Assembly: GCF_032854445.1 (NCBI RefSeq)
Contig: NC_088295.1
Span: forward strand, 37,375,385-37,439,384
Length of the DNA: 64,000 nt
Direction of reading: 5' to 3'
Source: Liolophura sinensis
Taxonomy: Eukaryota; Mollusca; Polyplacophora; Chitonida; Chitonidae
The notes below the pieces were generated by a model. It worked only from the letters and a program-made list of their open reading frames with translations, was not told the DNA's origin and did not search any database. The position numbers and the translations under genes were made by a program. Positions 10,293-22,399 of the stretch are shown here, piece after piece; positions within the stretch are counted from its first letter, which is position 1, and the number at the start of each line of letters is the position of its first letter.

Positions 10293-10961
10293 GGTGTAAG
10301 GGTACCACTATCGGAAAGTAAAGATGAGAAATAACTGGCTTGTTTAACTCTCCGATAAACGATAGGCCTTACATAAGATCAAAGAAACCCGATGACGATT
10401 GAATAAGTTCAATATATATATATTTTAATAAATTAGACAAATAATACAACTGACAACAATATACAAAGCAATACAAATAATTACAACAATATATATGTAG
10501 TATCTTACAACGTCCAAATCCGGATGGAAATATTCCGGCTTGCAAAGGGTGAGCCAGGCCACGTAAATACAGAATCCAAAATTAAGATGAATTCCTCAAA
10601 TTGCGGATGACAGTCAGATAGGTGGTTTATTCCCCAACTGCGAATGTGTAACTTCTCAGGGCGGACGGTGTATGTTTTCTTCAGAAAAGTCACGTTCAGG
10701 TAAACTGAAATGAAATGGTCTTATTTGCACAAAGAGACATTAAGCAACACAGGCTCCAACATAACGTCTCAAAAATTAGCAAGTCGCGAAACATAATCTC
10801 ACAAAGGGCTCCGTACAGAAAATGGAGTACAAGGGACGAATGTCAAATGGCGTGAAAGCCGATATCTCCTCACCCAGTAAAATCCATCACAGTGGATGAC
10901 AGTAACGTTGGACTGAATGACTCGGGAAGAAATAATACAATGTTTAAAAACGGGGTTCGTA
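10293..10961. mobile_element. ~670-bp insertion splitting the tandem array
   Basis: The array stops at GATCACA (10286-10292) and resumes in register at ACACATGCCATTC (from 10962). The unrelated segment between them therefore looks inserted, with CACA/ACA possibly repeated at the junctions. I see no clear terminal inverted repeats, tail or coding frame in it, so the element type is unknown. Confidence 0.5.
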
Positions 10962-11050
10962 ACACATGCCATTCACCAATATGGAATGGCATTACATGAA
11001 GTTCGTTGGAGGTCACCTGTCTCTCGTGGATATTACTTGCCTTTCATTAA
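10962..11050 (+). repeat. Tandem array around GGAGATCACATGCC (part 2)
   Basis: The array continues beyond the insertion: CATTCACCAATATGGAATGG, then CATTACATGAAGTTCGTTGG and a decayed GGTCACCTGTCTCTCGTGGA. Confidence 0.8.
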
Positions 11051-12740
11051 CAATATGGCCCCAAAATCACGAAGCGATTTTAGACTTATGTCAAAATTTC
11101 AAACCACACTGAAATTTTTATTTATGTAACAAGGTAAAATATCGCTTGGCAACGTAAATGATGGGAAAACTATTGTACAACAAATTTCAACTAAAATGAC
11201 GGAAAGGAACATACCAAATTTAACGATAAAAATTCTGACTTAAATCCAAGATCACTTCGTGATCCCGGGGCATGGAAAATAACTTGAGCTCGCTGTGCGG
11301 ATGAAAATCTGCTGTGTCCCACGTGTGAGAGTCAAATAAACACTTAAATAAACATCGATAGTTCATTCAGGATACTGCCAATCCTCAACTCATAAAACTC
11401 ATCAACGTCTTTATTAGTGAAAAAAAATGCGAAACCTGTGGAATAAATCATTAAATATGTATCTCCTTAAACGTGAACATGATGATAGACCAGACCATGT
11501 GCGTAAACTGTATGTCTCCAAAGGTATGTGTAAACTTAACGGTTACCTCTCCCAAATTGAGGGGATGTTTTTGCCGGTGTTGGTTTGTTCGCTTGTCTGT
11601 CTTATTGTCTTCAGCAACTGTACGGAAAGGTTTATGCACGGGTTTGGGTTCCAAAGGGTTACCAACTTGACCATATAAGGCGATACTGTAAACTGATGTG
11701 TTGTTGCTAAATCAAGTTAATCCAGAAATACTTGTTGATTCGCTTGACAACCAGATACGATGGCATGTTTTTTGGAAATTATTTGTGGCCTAAGTCGTTG
11801 TACAAATTTAGTACTGCTTCCTAGTTATATTATTTATAGCGGTACAGCTTGGAAAGGTTACAAGGATAGATTCAAAGAAAGTCTACAGGAATAAAACAGT
11901 CAAACCGTACATGTTCAGCAAGAAACAATAACAAAGATCAGGCTGATAAAGGGGCTTAACTCTTACGATGTAAGTGAAATTACGGATCTTGGAGAAAATC
12001 TTGACTTTATAATTGTTGATAACAACCAGTTTTCCTGTTTCACATAACGGTAGACATTGTTTTCAACAAATTCTCTTTACTTTTCTCTTTGCCAAGAGCC
12101 AATTCTCCTGTTCTATATCAAACTAGACATTAGTTACAGCTAATTTTCTGTATCCATCCTCCGAGATCAGAGCAGGATTAAAACTGACACAGGGAACTGT
12201 TTGTGTCAAAAGGTGGAAATGGTGTCCGGCTGTATTAAATTTTGGGTGAGATCATAATACCTTTGCAGCAGCTGTCACAAAGTAGGTTATAATCTCCAAA
12301 GGCTTTAGACAGAGTCTTGCCCTGAAATAAACTGCATATATCGGCTTATGAGTGCTGTCGGATTGTCCATTGTTTGTGGCATACCGGCATTTCTGAAAAT
12401 GACTCGCCGCAAGCTGGACTAAGATTGATTTATGAGTTTAAGTACCTTTGCAGTATGCATTTTCTCGACTGGCAAGGGATTAAGGTATGAATGGATGAGG
12501 AGATATTCAATGAAGCTACATGAAAAACGCTGAGGTATCGAAAGCCTGTCACAAGACATTGGAGGATTTACTATATTGCGCCTCCTCAAATTTTAAATCT
12601 CCCTACGAAAGGTGCAAATTTTAAACAGCAAACAATACTAAACAGTTGATGAAAAAAGTTTGTACATCCGTGTGCCTCCAGCTTTCTTTTTCGATGTATT
12701 AGATACATTATCATATTTCCGTACATTCTCAGTAGAGAGG
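11051..12740. other. Intergenic stretch without a recognisable gene
   Basis: Open frames such as 11427-11678 have no recognisable motif and overlap frames on the other strand. I see no gene, tRNA or clear repeat here. Confidence 0.4.
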
Positions 12741-12799
12741 TAATTCGTTCTTTTCATTAGATTTTCTGTCATTCAGTCCGATGAATGTTATCACGTTTG

Positions 12800-13760
12800 T
12801 GCACTTGGTACATCTTATGTGGGCTTGTATTTTTACACTTACCACAACCATTTCCTGTCTAGCCGACTTTACGACAAGTGGCATTTTTGACATTGTAAAT
12901 TCAGCTGGATTGTAATATTCAGAATAGTCTATATGGTGTATGAAATATGGTGTGTATATATCTCGCTTTAGAGCATTGTGCCTTGTGACGATTTCAATCA
13001 ACATGAAGTTATTATCTCAAACATTAGTGCATGTGTCAACGATATTGTACCAAACTGTGCGCCGAAACAGACATTCTTATACCCGCCGTCAACCAATAAG
13101 TTCCAGGTCAGTAATCGCAAGGCCAGTTCCCAAAACGACGTACATGTATACCACAAACCAGCAAATAACTAAGAAAGTATATAAAGTAAAAAAATAAATA
13201 GAACGGAATCTGCAAAGAGAAACAATTAACAGTTTTCAGTGATGTTGGAAAGACTCACGGTATGTCCTAGGCGACTGAGTGAAATCAGTATTTTAAACGT
13301 ATACCATGCTGGAACATCAGCTATAGATAACAAAAAAACGCTTTCACAAGTTTCTTAAAGTTTAGAATGAGTACAGTTCTCTTGTAAGTAAATATTGATA
13401 GAGGGTCCAGAATCTCTGTCATTCATCTTCATAGTTGTGTTTAATTCTGCTTTACCCAGGGACAGGTGCATTGCATACATTCTGTTGAATAAGATCTATA
13501 CATTATATAGGGAGCTGCAATCAAAGCGTAATTGAGATACATATTTTGAATATTGACAACTTATGTACTAGCCTAGCAAAATACACGATTTGGATCAGGT
13601 TTTAATTTATTTGTCTAGAAAATTTCTTGCACTTATAGTACTTTCTAAGATCTTTGGTCGTTTGTGTTTAAGGTTGTTTTGAAAATGTGTTTTGCGATTA
13701 TTGATCCGGAGCGTCCATTTTGGTTGACTGGTCTATGTATGTCTGTTGCGATTGATCGAT
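12800..13760. repeat. Fold-back repeat family, most complete copy
   Basis: The plus-strand block 13060-13290 (GAAACAGACATTC..., CAGTAATCGCAAGGCCAGTTC) is a diverged reverse complement of 13650-13760 (GTTTTGCGATTATTGATCCGG, then TATGTATGTCTGTTGCGA). The copy therefore has inverted ends of roughly 85-110 bp. The interior words TCTCTTGTAAGTAAAT, AGAATCTCTG and GCAATCAAAGCGTAATTGAG recur at 30660-30860, 21170-21200 and, reversed, 38590-38720 and 45400-45540. The inverted ends and high copy number suggest a non-autonomous DNA transposon or fold-back element. No transposase was seen. Confidence 0.6.
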
Positions 13761-13884
13761 TAGGTTTTCTTCTTTGAGCGATGTTTATAGTGGCAAGTAT
13801 CTGTTCACACGCCTCACTTGTATGGGTTGGGCTGAGCTATGAAATTTTTGCGTTTTGCAACACAACAAGGAATTGATTTCAGCC

Positions 13885-14184
13885 ATGACCAAGTACTCAA
13901 TGACATTTTTGGGCTGCCTCATTTTATTTCTTAATCTTCACATTACTTCTTCCACAGAAAAAATACCTAGACATTGCCATAAACTTCCTTACAGTTGCGT
14001 AAGCTTTAAGTCTTTTCTTTGGGGGTATTCCAGGCGATGTCGACATGGACGAACTGAAGTACTTCATGTTGCATGTGGAAGATTTACCCTAAGATTGAAT
14101 GAAAGAAAGTGCCGTGTAGAAGAAAGCTGGCCAACAGTTCATATGCATGACAATGTTTACACAAACCAGTGGGATCATTATTAA
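13885..14184 (+). CDS. Candidate small secreted cysteine-rich protein (99 aa)
   Basis: The open frame starts at ATG 13885 (C at -3, not the strongest context) and ends at TAA 14182-14184. Residues 1-23 form a good signal peptide (MTKYSMTFLGCLILFLNLHI), leaving a basic mature part with five cysteines: C-x6-C-x13-C-x11-C-x11-C. That spacing fits cysteines 2 to 6 of the chitin-binding peritrophin-A (CBM14) pattern, with the first cysteine missing; the stretch CRHGRTEVLHVACGRF is the most CBM14-like part. The signal peptide and cysteines argue for a real gene. Against it, the frame lies between copies of a repeat family and no second line of evidence exists. The TTTCAG just upstream could be a splice acceptor, which would make this one exon of a larger gene. 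The family assignment is tentative. Confidence 0.45.
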   Translation: MTKYSMTFLGCLILFLNLHITSSTEKIPRHCHKLPYSCVSFKSFLWGYSRRCRHGRTEVLHVACGRFTLRLNERKCRVEESWPTVHMHDNVYTNQWDHY

Positions 14185-14429
14185 TTTGTGGACTCATTGG
14201 TATGGGAATCAACGCATATGATATTAATGGAAAGCTCAGCTGTGTCCGCCAAGATAGTCGTTTTGTCGCCAGAAAAGCTTATGTCTGAGGGCGAGGTGAC
14301 CTTCTTGGGCAAATTGTCTTCAAGCTGTTCGTACATGCATAAGCGCGTTAACATGGTTTCATAAATTTGATTCATTTATTTGATTTGTTTCTGGCCTGTA
14401 TCGCCTGCGAAAGGTTTTTGAATCTAAGC

Positions 14430-14540
14430 GTCAAATCCGACATTCGTACACCACTCGTAAACTGCGAAAGGTCTTTTGAAAACGGTAATTGCCAGAGCAC
14501 AAACAACCTAAACACCAACTCTGGAGGCAATATATTAGAA
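14430..14540 (+). repeat. Fold-back repeat family, terminal fragment
   Basis: CAAATCCGACATTCGTACACC and the following bases match the outer end of the family described at 12800-13760, and closely match the copy at 38345-38430. Confidence 0.45.
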
Positions 14541-14745
14541 AGATATCTGTTTCAGATTATGCAGGAAAATAGTCGATAGTGACAGTGATAGGGATAGACA
14601 TGCTATTCAAAACATGGTACCACAAAACTAGTATTCCGTGATTTTTATCAGGTCAAATACAAAGAATCAGTTGGTAGACCCTTTGGTATATTACTATCCA
14701 AATGGCAGATAATTTATAATTTTTCAATTCAAATTATACGTTTTG

Positions 14746-14751
14746 AATAAA
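14746..14751 (+). terminator. Possible polyadenylation signal after the secreted-peptide candidate
   Basis: AATAAA about 560 nt past the stop at 14184. Hexamer only; weak. Confidence 0.15.
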
Positions 14752-15997
14752 GGCCTCAAGACAGGTCTCAAAGTCCAAAAGGGTCTACAGTTAGGACCAT
14801 CTGTTAATCTCCTTTTTAAAATATGTCTTTTACCATCTCGGCAATTAGATGTTAATGGCTAATTTGTCATCAATATACCTTATGGTAAAAGAAAAGGAGC
14901 GAGCTTAGAGATCGTTTTAAACGAGAGGTTAACACCCAACTCAACCCGAACCGACCTTTATTTCGGGTCGTGACATGGAACTTAAGTTCTATAAGCTCAT
15001 GAGTAATACCACAAATTAAGACCAATTTTGGCAGAAGTTTAAGACGACTTCGTGACACTGGGCACAGCTCATGTAAGTTCAGCGGGACAGAAACTTTTTG
15101 TGTGAAGCAAGTGACGTGCAGAGTCGCCGATAGCTCATGTCGCCAGGTTACAGCCCTTGTTTGCCGCGTGGGGTTTTAGCCAGACTTTTCCTTTACCATA
15201 TGGTTGTGACTTTACACAACTATTTCAGGGTTTCGGTCAACATTTCTAGGACCACGGAGACTAGATTCTAGATTGCACGATTAAGAACAAATTTTGATTC
15301 GGAAAGAAAACCATGTATCTTAATGGAATTCGATACAGTTGTATGAGTGTAAGTCAGTACTTAACAACATTGTATCGATCTGCTGTGGTTTGAAGTCTGC
15401 TGTATTCTAATCAATGAACAGAAGTGAAATGCGTTTTTTGCATCTGCTTTGTTATTTTTCTAGCTTTCACAGGCATATAGAGTTGCAGTCCTGACGTATG
15501 GTGTCAGCAGTCTGTGTCGGTAAACATGACCATGCGATTTTTCAGAGTTTTCAGCGTTAACCTAATCCCTATGGAAAACACTATATCTGATATCTAAAAA
15601 GCCTCTTAAATCGATGTTATGTAAGGTCTGCTATGTATTCCAAATATAGTTCGCCTCTATCCACTTATAAAACTATTTGTCCTTGTTTTTTGTCATGGGT
15701 GCAGAGGGCTATATTATCAAGGTAATTATTGCGCCGAAATTAGTCGGCCCGAGCTTAAGAAGAGTAATGGGAGCGATGTCTTTTAGCCTATTCTCAATCT
15801 GGTGAACAGAATGCATTTATGTTGTGATATGAAGCTTAAATAACGTCTAATCACATCGTTGTAATGGCCGCCCAAGGCGCTGTCGACTGTGACGTAACTC
15901 TCTGGTATTCGTTTTGTGATTTATTAATCACGGTTTTATTCACCTTGGAAAATTTAGCATGGTTTAGCGGTGGGAAATTCAAATGCATGTATTTTTA

Positions 15998-16165
15998 ATT
16001 TCTTTGATTGATACCCAGGAATATTTTACTTATACGACGGTAATCAGATTTATGGTCGGAGGAAACCGGGCAGAGCCCTGTGAAAACCCACGATCATCTG
16101 AAGGTCACTGGAAGACTATGCCACGTATGACCTGAGAGGAAGCCAGCACTGGGACATTAGAACTG
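15998..16165 (-). mobile_element. SINE-1 copy, diverged, head truncated
   Basis: Reverse orientation: TTTGATTGATACCCAGGAATA, then ACTTATACGACGGTAATCAG and GGAGGAAACCGGGCAGAGCC. Lies in duplication copy A; I did not find it in copy B. Confidence 0.75.
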
Positions 16166-18878
16166 GAAAAATCATTAGATTTTGTTTCCTTCCTGTCAAT
16201 ACTACCTTGCCTAGCCAGTCGAGCATGCAAAGCGTACACTTGTGCCGTGGATATGAATGTAAAAACTCCGATAGATATTGATAATTGATAAATTCTCTTT
16301 GATATGAAAGTGGTCTGGAGACGGGATCATAACTGTAAGCAGCCCAACAGAGTGGCCTTTCGTGAAGAGAATGTCAGTTGCAGACCTATCACGTCTGCTT
16401 TCGCCCTTAATTTCCCTCCTTGTGAAGGTTGTCCTTAAATTACACCCCATTTTGTCTGACATGACGGATAGAGGTGGGCTGTAGACTACTTACTGCCGTG
16501 ATTTAACCGGAGATGGTTCGGTGTCTAATGACAATCCCAAGAAAAAGGCATGCTTGGATTTGTTGGCTTTAATGTGGTAAAACGATCGGCATTGTGTGGA
16601 GGCAATCCGTTAATGAATACAATCGGTGGTAAATGAACCCTCGGATCAACCGCGGAAGGGCCACCGCTCCGACTCTTGAGAAGTACGCCGACAATTTACC
16701 GCTGTATTTATCTCGCATGTCAAGATCCCAAGATGCTGTTTACGGGGCGTCGACGCTGACGCCATCGGTAACGCAACTCACTTCTCTTTCTCAACACCTG
16801 ACCAAGGGGCAGTCGTATACATCACGGAACTTATAAATGCTGGCCTCACCCAATATGTCAAAATGCACGGCTTTATGTTGAACAGTGTATTACAGAGAAC
16901 GATAGCTGTGGGCTAAGGCATTGAGACGGTAACTACATCCGGAAGGTCTTCTGGGCACCTTGTGACAGAAAAAACTCAATGTCGTGTGATGCCTTAAATA
17001 TAAGGTTAGCTGGTCTGCTGTACACAACCTTGTACAACAATCTGTGTGCCATTTTTTATGGAAGTTCGACAAAATGAAAAATCCATGCCAATAAAGTCTC
17101 CATAGGTTGCCATCCTAATCGCATTGTCACTAGATATCATTTTCGCCGAACTCGATTACCAGTCGTGAAGAAATTTCTTCAGACAGACTTCAAAAATCTG
17201 TACGTAGTTGGCTCTCGCTTTGGGAACTCAAGAATCGTCTGTTTTTGCTTCTAAAGTTTCAATTCTGTTAGGACAGAAGGCAAGCAAGTTACGAGAATAG
17301 CGGACGTCACATGCACCTTTGCAAATTGTTATAAAAGGCCAAAACGAACGTGTCTGCATTCGGCAGAATGTGTATACACCCCTCCAACCTTGAGCAGGGA
17401 AACAATTTCTTTAATACATAAAGAAATTTGTGTGGCCTGTCCTAAATATAGAGGTGATTATATTTGTTTTCACAACCGGATTTCACACTCTTGTAACCTT
17501 TGATCTCGACCAGTGTATTTAACACCGCAATTTATAGTTATTTAAGTATATTAATAGGTATTTTGAGAGACAATTTGTATTTCTGTTTGATTATAAAACT
17601 TTGTATAGAATAGTTGCTGCTATCAAACACTTGGTTAATTGTGATCGGTGACAAGTCCTTATTGTGATGGCCTTGACCCATGTATTAAATACGGAACGGT
17701 GCGTTTCCGCGCATTCACACCTACAATAGTAAGAGAGTTGCGCAGTGACATCAAGAAGTGAGTCGAGCAGGAGATTAAGAGTGAGCTGTTTGCACATATA
17801 TAGGAACCTTGCGTGTACTCTTATTGTATATCTGTCAAAATACAGTACTGAATCAGGAAACTTTATGATGTCTTGTGTCCGTACTTTCCTATGTGCTATG
17901 ACATGACAGCCTGAAAACGACTGTCACACCTATGATATAGAATCTACTAAACCTGATTACCAGAGGAATGAATCTGGTAGTTTGGGCAAGCCTTCCTTAC
18001 AATGCTGACCTATTGTATGGCGTTAGCAGGATATTTTCCGTTGTTTTGGCAAAACAGGATTCAGTGAACTCAGACAAAGGTCTACATGGATAATGTTCAT
18101 TAGACCTGATCGGCATCGAGGTCGGATGAAAAATAAAAATCTCCTTTGTATATGACATACATATAATTATCATATACAGAGAAACTATCATAATAGCCGG
18201 TTTATAAAACAAGAAAACTGTAAATAACAACTATAAAGTTACCGATTGGTTGTTGTTACCTAATTTCAGTCACGCATTGGTGCTAGGGGACAATATAGAC
18301 AGGAATTCTGATTATTTACTTATTTATTTAATTAACTGGAGTTCATTTCACAAATGTTCCCTTATACTAAACGGTGGTTGGTATAGGTGAAGACACCGGG
18401 TCAGTTAAATCTAAACATGGAAAAAGCATTGGATATAAAATCTTGACAAGTAAATTTGGCAAGGGACTGGTTTTTCACTGGTTATTTGTGAAAAAACAAA
18501 ACTTAGTTTCACTCAAGGCACTACTATGGGTTATGTTGTCCCTAATTACTAAACCTGAGATCTGTTTCATTCCTTCACAAATGCTGATCTGTACTCTTCT
18601 ATTTATCAACCTGCAACTTGGTCCTTAAGAGTATGCTGTGCTCAACATGTCGAAGCTGCACGCAAAAAAAAAATGTTTTTGTAATCTTTCAGTAATTCTT
18701 ATTTCATAACCTTGTTACTCTTGAATAATTAAGACTAAAGCACTCGGCAACATCTCGAAAAAGATAAACTGGTGGACTGATTTGATTGAAGCCAGTGAGA
18801 TGTACAACATCAAATGGGCGATTGACAAATTGTTTTCGAGTTTTAACTTTAATTTATGTGTTAATAATAAACATAAAT

Positions 18879-19133
18879 TATTTATTTATTTATTTGATTG
18901 GTGTTTTACGCCGTACTCAAGAATATTTCACTTATACGACGGCGGACAGCATTATGGTGGGTGGAAACCGGGCACAGCCCGGGGGAAACCCACGACCATC
19001 CGCAGGTTGCTGGAAGACCTTCCCACTTAAGGCCGGAGAGGAAGCCAACATAAGCTGGACTTGAACTCACAGCGACCGCATTGGTGAGAGGCTCCTGGGT
19101 CATTACGCTGCGCTAGCGCGCTAACCGGCTGAG
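18879..19133 (-). mobile_element. SINE-1, full length with target-site duplication
   Basis: Read on the minus strand it starts with a tRNA-like head: A box ACTCAGCCGGTTAGCGCGC, a long variable region and B box GAGTTCAAGTCC. The conserved body follows (CGGGTTTCCCCC-type, CCCACCATAATGCTG), then GAAATATTCTTGAGTACGGC and a tail of AAATA repeats. It is flanked by an exact 11-bp direct repeat TAAACATAAAT (18868-18878 and 19134-19144), the expected mark of LINE-type integration. This copy best defines the family. Confidence 0.92.
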
Positions 19134-19495
19134 TAAACATAAATGCACTATAATCAGTTATATTGTCAAGAAAGATGATGTTAGTTTTGGGAAGAGCAAC
19201 CGAGTCCACCCTAGCGATGTGATTTGAAAATGACAGCTTTCGAAGTTCTGATGTTGTCCGAGTGGGTGCCTCGGTTACATTTGTGTTATTTGCGATGTTA
19301 TAGTCTTTATTGTTCCCATATAATGAGGTAATATGAATACAGAATCACTTTAAGATCACGGGACACCTCTTTTTGTGGCGTACAGCGTTATCACTTTGAA
19401 GACAGCGCAAATGACGGGGCCGAGTTCAAGGTTTAGTTCAGAGCGGTTAATGTCGAAGCTGGGAACATTGCCAACTGTTTCAGAGCTACTAAGCA

Positions 19496-19565
19496 CCATA
19501 CTGTCCTCACTAATTACCATAGTGTTCTCATTAATTACCATACTGTTCTCATTAATTACCATACT
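19496..19565 (+). repeat. 21-bp tandem repeat, three units
   Basis: CCATACTGTTCTCATTAATTA repeated three times with minor changes. Copy B has about two units at 26800-26830, so the unit number differs between the duplicated blocks. Confidence 0.85.
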
Positions 19566-20469
19566 TTAGAAATGAAACGGTGATTCACGATCCTGATTTT
19601 TTCAAAATATGCTTTAAAGAAGGAATAGTAAACCGGGTGTAAAATGACACTCCTTTCAAAAGTCGAAATGATCGAGACAATGATGTCCACCGCAATCTCA
19701 ACGTGCAAATATGGGCAATTCTTGGACAAGGGTTATTTTCCCAGGTATAGTACTTACTCGGATCTTCTCAAAACTTTCTTACACGATAGGCTTCTTATGG
19801 CGAGAGTGTGAATCCTGTAAAATCTCTCCACAGGCGGTGATCAGCTGTCCTTAACTAATTTCCGTTTAGTAAGATCTTGTTGCCTTTTCCCGCTTCCCTA
19901 CTTCGCTTTTCTAACCGACCTCCTGTTAGCGAATTGTTGTATATTAATGCAAACAATCATATTTTGTTTGAAGAGTCATATTAGGCCAGGAACATTTGCA
20001 GCCTACTGTAACCCACTAGCCCAAAGGGACACAAAACACAGTGCGTAATGATCTCTTACTGGAGGCGAACACTTGACTGCTGGTGGAAGACAAGCAGCTT
20101 ATACTAAACACCTGGGCTTCCAAGTAAACAATTCTACCCTGAACAAAGGCCACGGGCTTTTTTCAAAGTGTCTTTTGTTACAGAGGTCAGATGGTGTTTC
20201 CTCGGGCTGATTTGGTCGGTAGCCTACCAGAAGAACAGTTAGAACGCGAAGACACATGTGGTCTTGGCAAGTTATCAACGTTCAGAAGGAAATCGGTAAA
20301 ACAACTGTCTGGGCTAGCAAAGCTAAACTTCTGTTAGCTTTAAAGGGTTATTACCCTTTATATTGGATTGTCGGATATCATGGGCGTCTGGGTAAACTTT
20401 ATGAACTTTAAGTACTGAAATAATATTTGAAAAAGAAGAAAACATGCTAGGAAAGAAAAAGGGCGATTA

Positions 20470-21125
20470 GAAGAACCAATTCAAACTGTATCTGAAAAAC
20501 GTGCACTAATTTTTTGAAGTCTTGCTTTCTTCAGAAGAGTGAAGCTCTATGTTTTGATTTAATGGAGCTTTGATAGGCTATATTTTGGTATACTTATGTA
20601 AAATAAAGTTATTTTTCATCCCAAAGTGCGTTTTAGTGAATTGTATGCATGTATTATATGTAAATAAACAATAAAGGGCTAAGAAGATAGTAATAATATT
20701 CTCCTTTATTCACATTAATACAATCCACGTTTTGCACGCTAAAAATGATCTGCACTTTGGCAGACTTTTAACTTTACATGAACAAATCTTTTTTTCAGAG
20801 GTGAAACATATTTTTCATTTGGTTGGCATCATCTTGAAAGCAGCAAAATACCGATGTGTTATCAAACACTGTAGTTTGAAAAAAAGAATTTTAATAATCT
20901 TTATGTTCATATTTTTAATAGCTTACTAAAGGTATAATTACCTTGGTCCACCACTGTCTTTGAGGGATAACGTATGGTGTGGATTTACACGTTTCTTTGG
21001 GGGCCTTTTACGGGAAAGACGTAATCGTCTGTTACTTTTGAATCACAATCTGTTCGGTTAAGGTCTGCAACGCTCGTCGGTTTCGAACTGTATCTAATAC
21101 CGTTCAACCTGGGGCGAGGGGCTGT
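20470..21125. other. Intergenic stretch without a recognisable gene
   Basis: AT-rich, with one short open frame (20732-20929) of no recognisable kind. Confidence 0.35.
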
Positions 21126-21129
21126 AAAG

Positions 21130-21480
21130 CCAGCCATGCTCATTACATCAGCATGATGCCTTTATGAACAGTTGCAATCAAAGCGTGACTGAGACACCTT
21201 GTTTAATTGTTATTTGACCTGGAACTCATTCATGGACTACGAATTTGAACTTTGATGTGGAATTCATGCTGGAATATTCACTGTCTGTCCGGCATCATTG
21301 AAAACTGATGACCGCTTCTCTCTTGTGCGTTACCGGCTTTATTTCCTATTTGTATAATTTCTTACATACCTTTATCTTTGGGAGCTAGTGTTAAACGTTG
21401 TTTTGGAAATGGATATTGCGATTATCGACTTGGAACGCCCTTTACGGACTACGAATAGTATACGAATATCAGACATGACG
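21130..21480 (-). repeat. Fold-back repeat family, copy
   Basis: Contains ATGAACAGTTGCAATCAAAG and, further on, GTTGTTTTGGAAATGGATATT GCGATTATCGAC. The order and orientation match 30800-31110. Confidence 0.6.
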
Positions 21481-21869
21481 CTTATATTTTGTATTTTCAC
21501 ACCGTATTAACATGATCACAGTGACTTGTACCTCTGGTAGACCTGGTCTTTGTGCATTGTGATTGTTTATTGTTTATTTTGAGTATTTCTAGACCAGTTA
21601 CGTCTAATTGTAATTAACTTTTTGCCCATTTTTTGGATTATTTATAGTTGAAGCTTTGTCCAGTTCGTGGGGTTACTTTGAATTACTTGTTTATTTATAA
21701 TAATTACACTTGCCGTAGTTAGCTGAGAATCTGATTGTGTTTCCTTCAATAAAAACAAAGACAGACGATTATTAAGTCTCGAGAGGCGTTGTTACCGCAT
21801 TGGCGAAGGCAGTATTTACAACATTGTTTTTTGGTGAGTGGACACCATAGAAGAGTAACCAGTAACGTT

Positions 21870-22390
21870 TAACATATTTTTGTGTGATATGAAAAACTCT
21901 TGTTGGGTTCCAAAAAAGTTTTACCACTGAGGTGACTGGACACAATGGAATTTGTATTGAAAGGTACAAAACCAAGATGTTTACTTTCATTTTTCTGTTG
22001 CAGTTTTTGAAATAAACTATCCTACAGACACATATGTTTTTGTCACATTTACTAAGTAAATATTCTTAATGACTTTAATACAGTAGGTATGTATCTGACC
22101 CCCTGTGTGCTAGCTTCTCTTATCATTTAGATGGTATCAGTGATAACACTTCCTTATCCCGACTCCAACAGCAGTGCAACAAGTTGAGCGTCTGATATGA
22201 GGACAAGAAACATCTGGTGCGGATTAAAGCCGATATCAAGCCCGGGGCGTCATCTCTAACGATTTCCTTGCCGGCAGACAGTGCTGATGATGTCAAAACA
22301 AATATCTTACATTGTCTTATTTCTTGAAAGCTTGTATCGAATTCTCTTGTAATCAATGCGAAGTTTGTTGTATGGTGTGACACACCTACC
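21870..22390 (+). repeat. Duplicated segment with a highly conserved core (copy 1)
   Basis: Matches 31130-31640: TGTGATATGAAAAAC, TTTGAAATAAACTATCCT, GGTATCAGTGATAACACTTCC, then a 45-nt core starting GAGGACAAGAAACATCTGG that is identical in both copies. The core is open in one plus frame (YEDKKHLVRIKADIK), preceded by a stop in this copy. It directly follows a fold-back family copy, as its partner does at 31 kb. Confidence 0.7.
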
Positions 22391-22399
22391 GTAAGACTT

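Larger units (their letters stand above)
15300..20460 (+). repeat. Large direct duplication, copy A
   Basis: Matches 23290-27775 in the same order and orientation, with differences and insertions. Shared words include GAGTTGCAGTCCTGACGTAT (15483 and 23431), CCCATTTTGTCTGACATGAC (16446 and 24836), GACAATTTACCGCTGTATTT (16690 and 25080) and CTCTTACTGGAGGCGAACA (20051 and 27332). Coding frames are not conserved between the copies, so this looks like duplicated non-coding or already decayed DNA. Copy A carries its own SINE at 18879-19133 and other sequence that copy B lacks. Confidence 0.8.
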
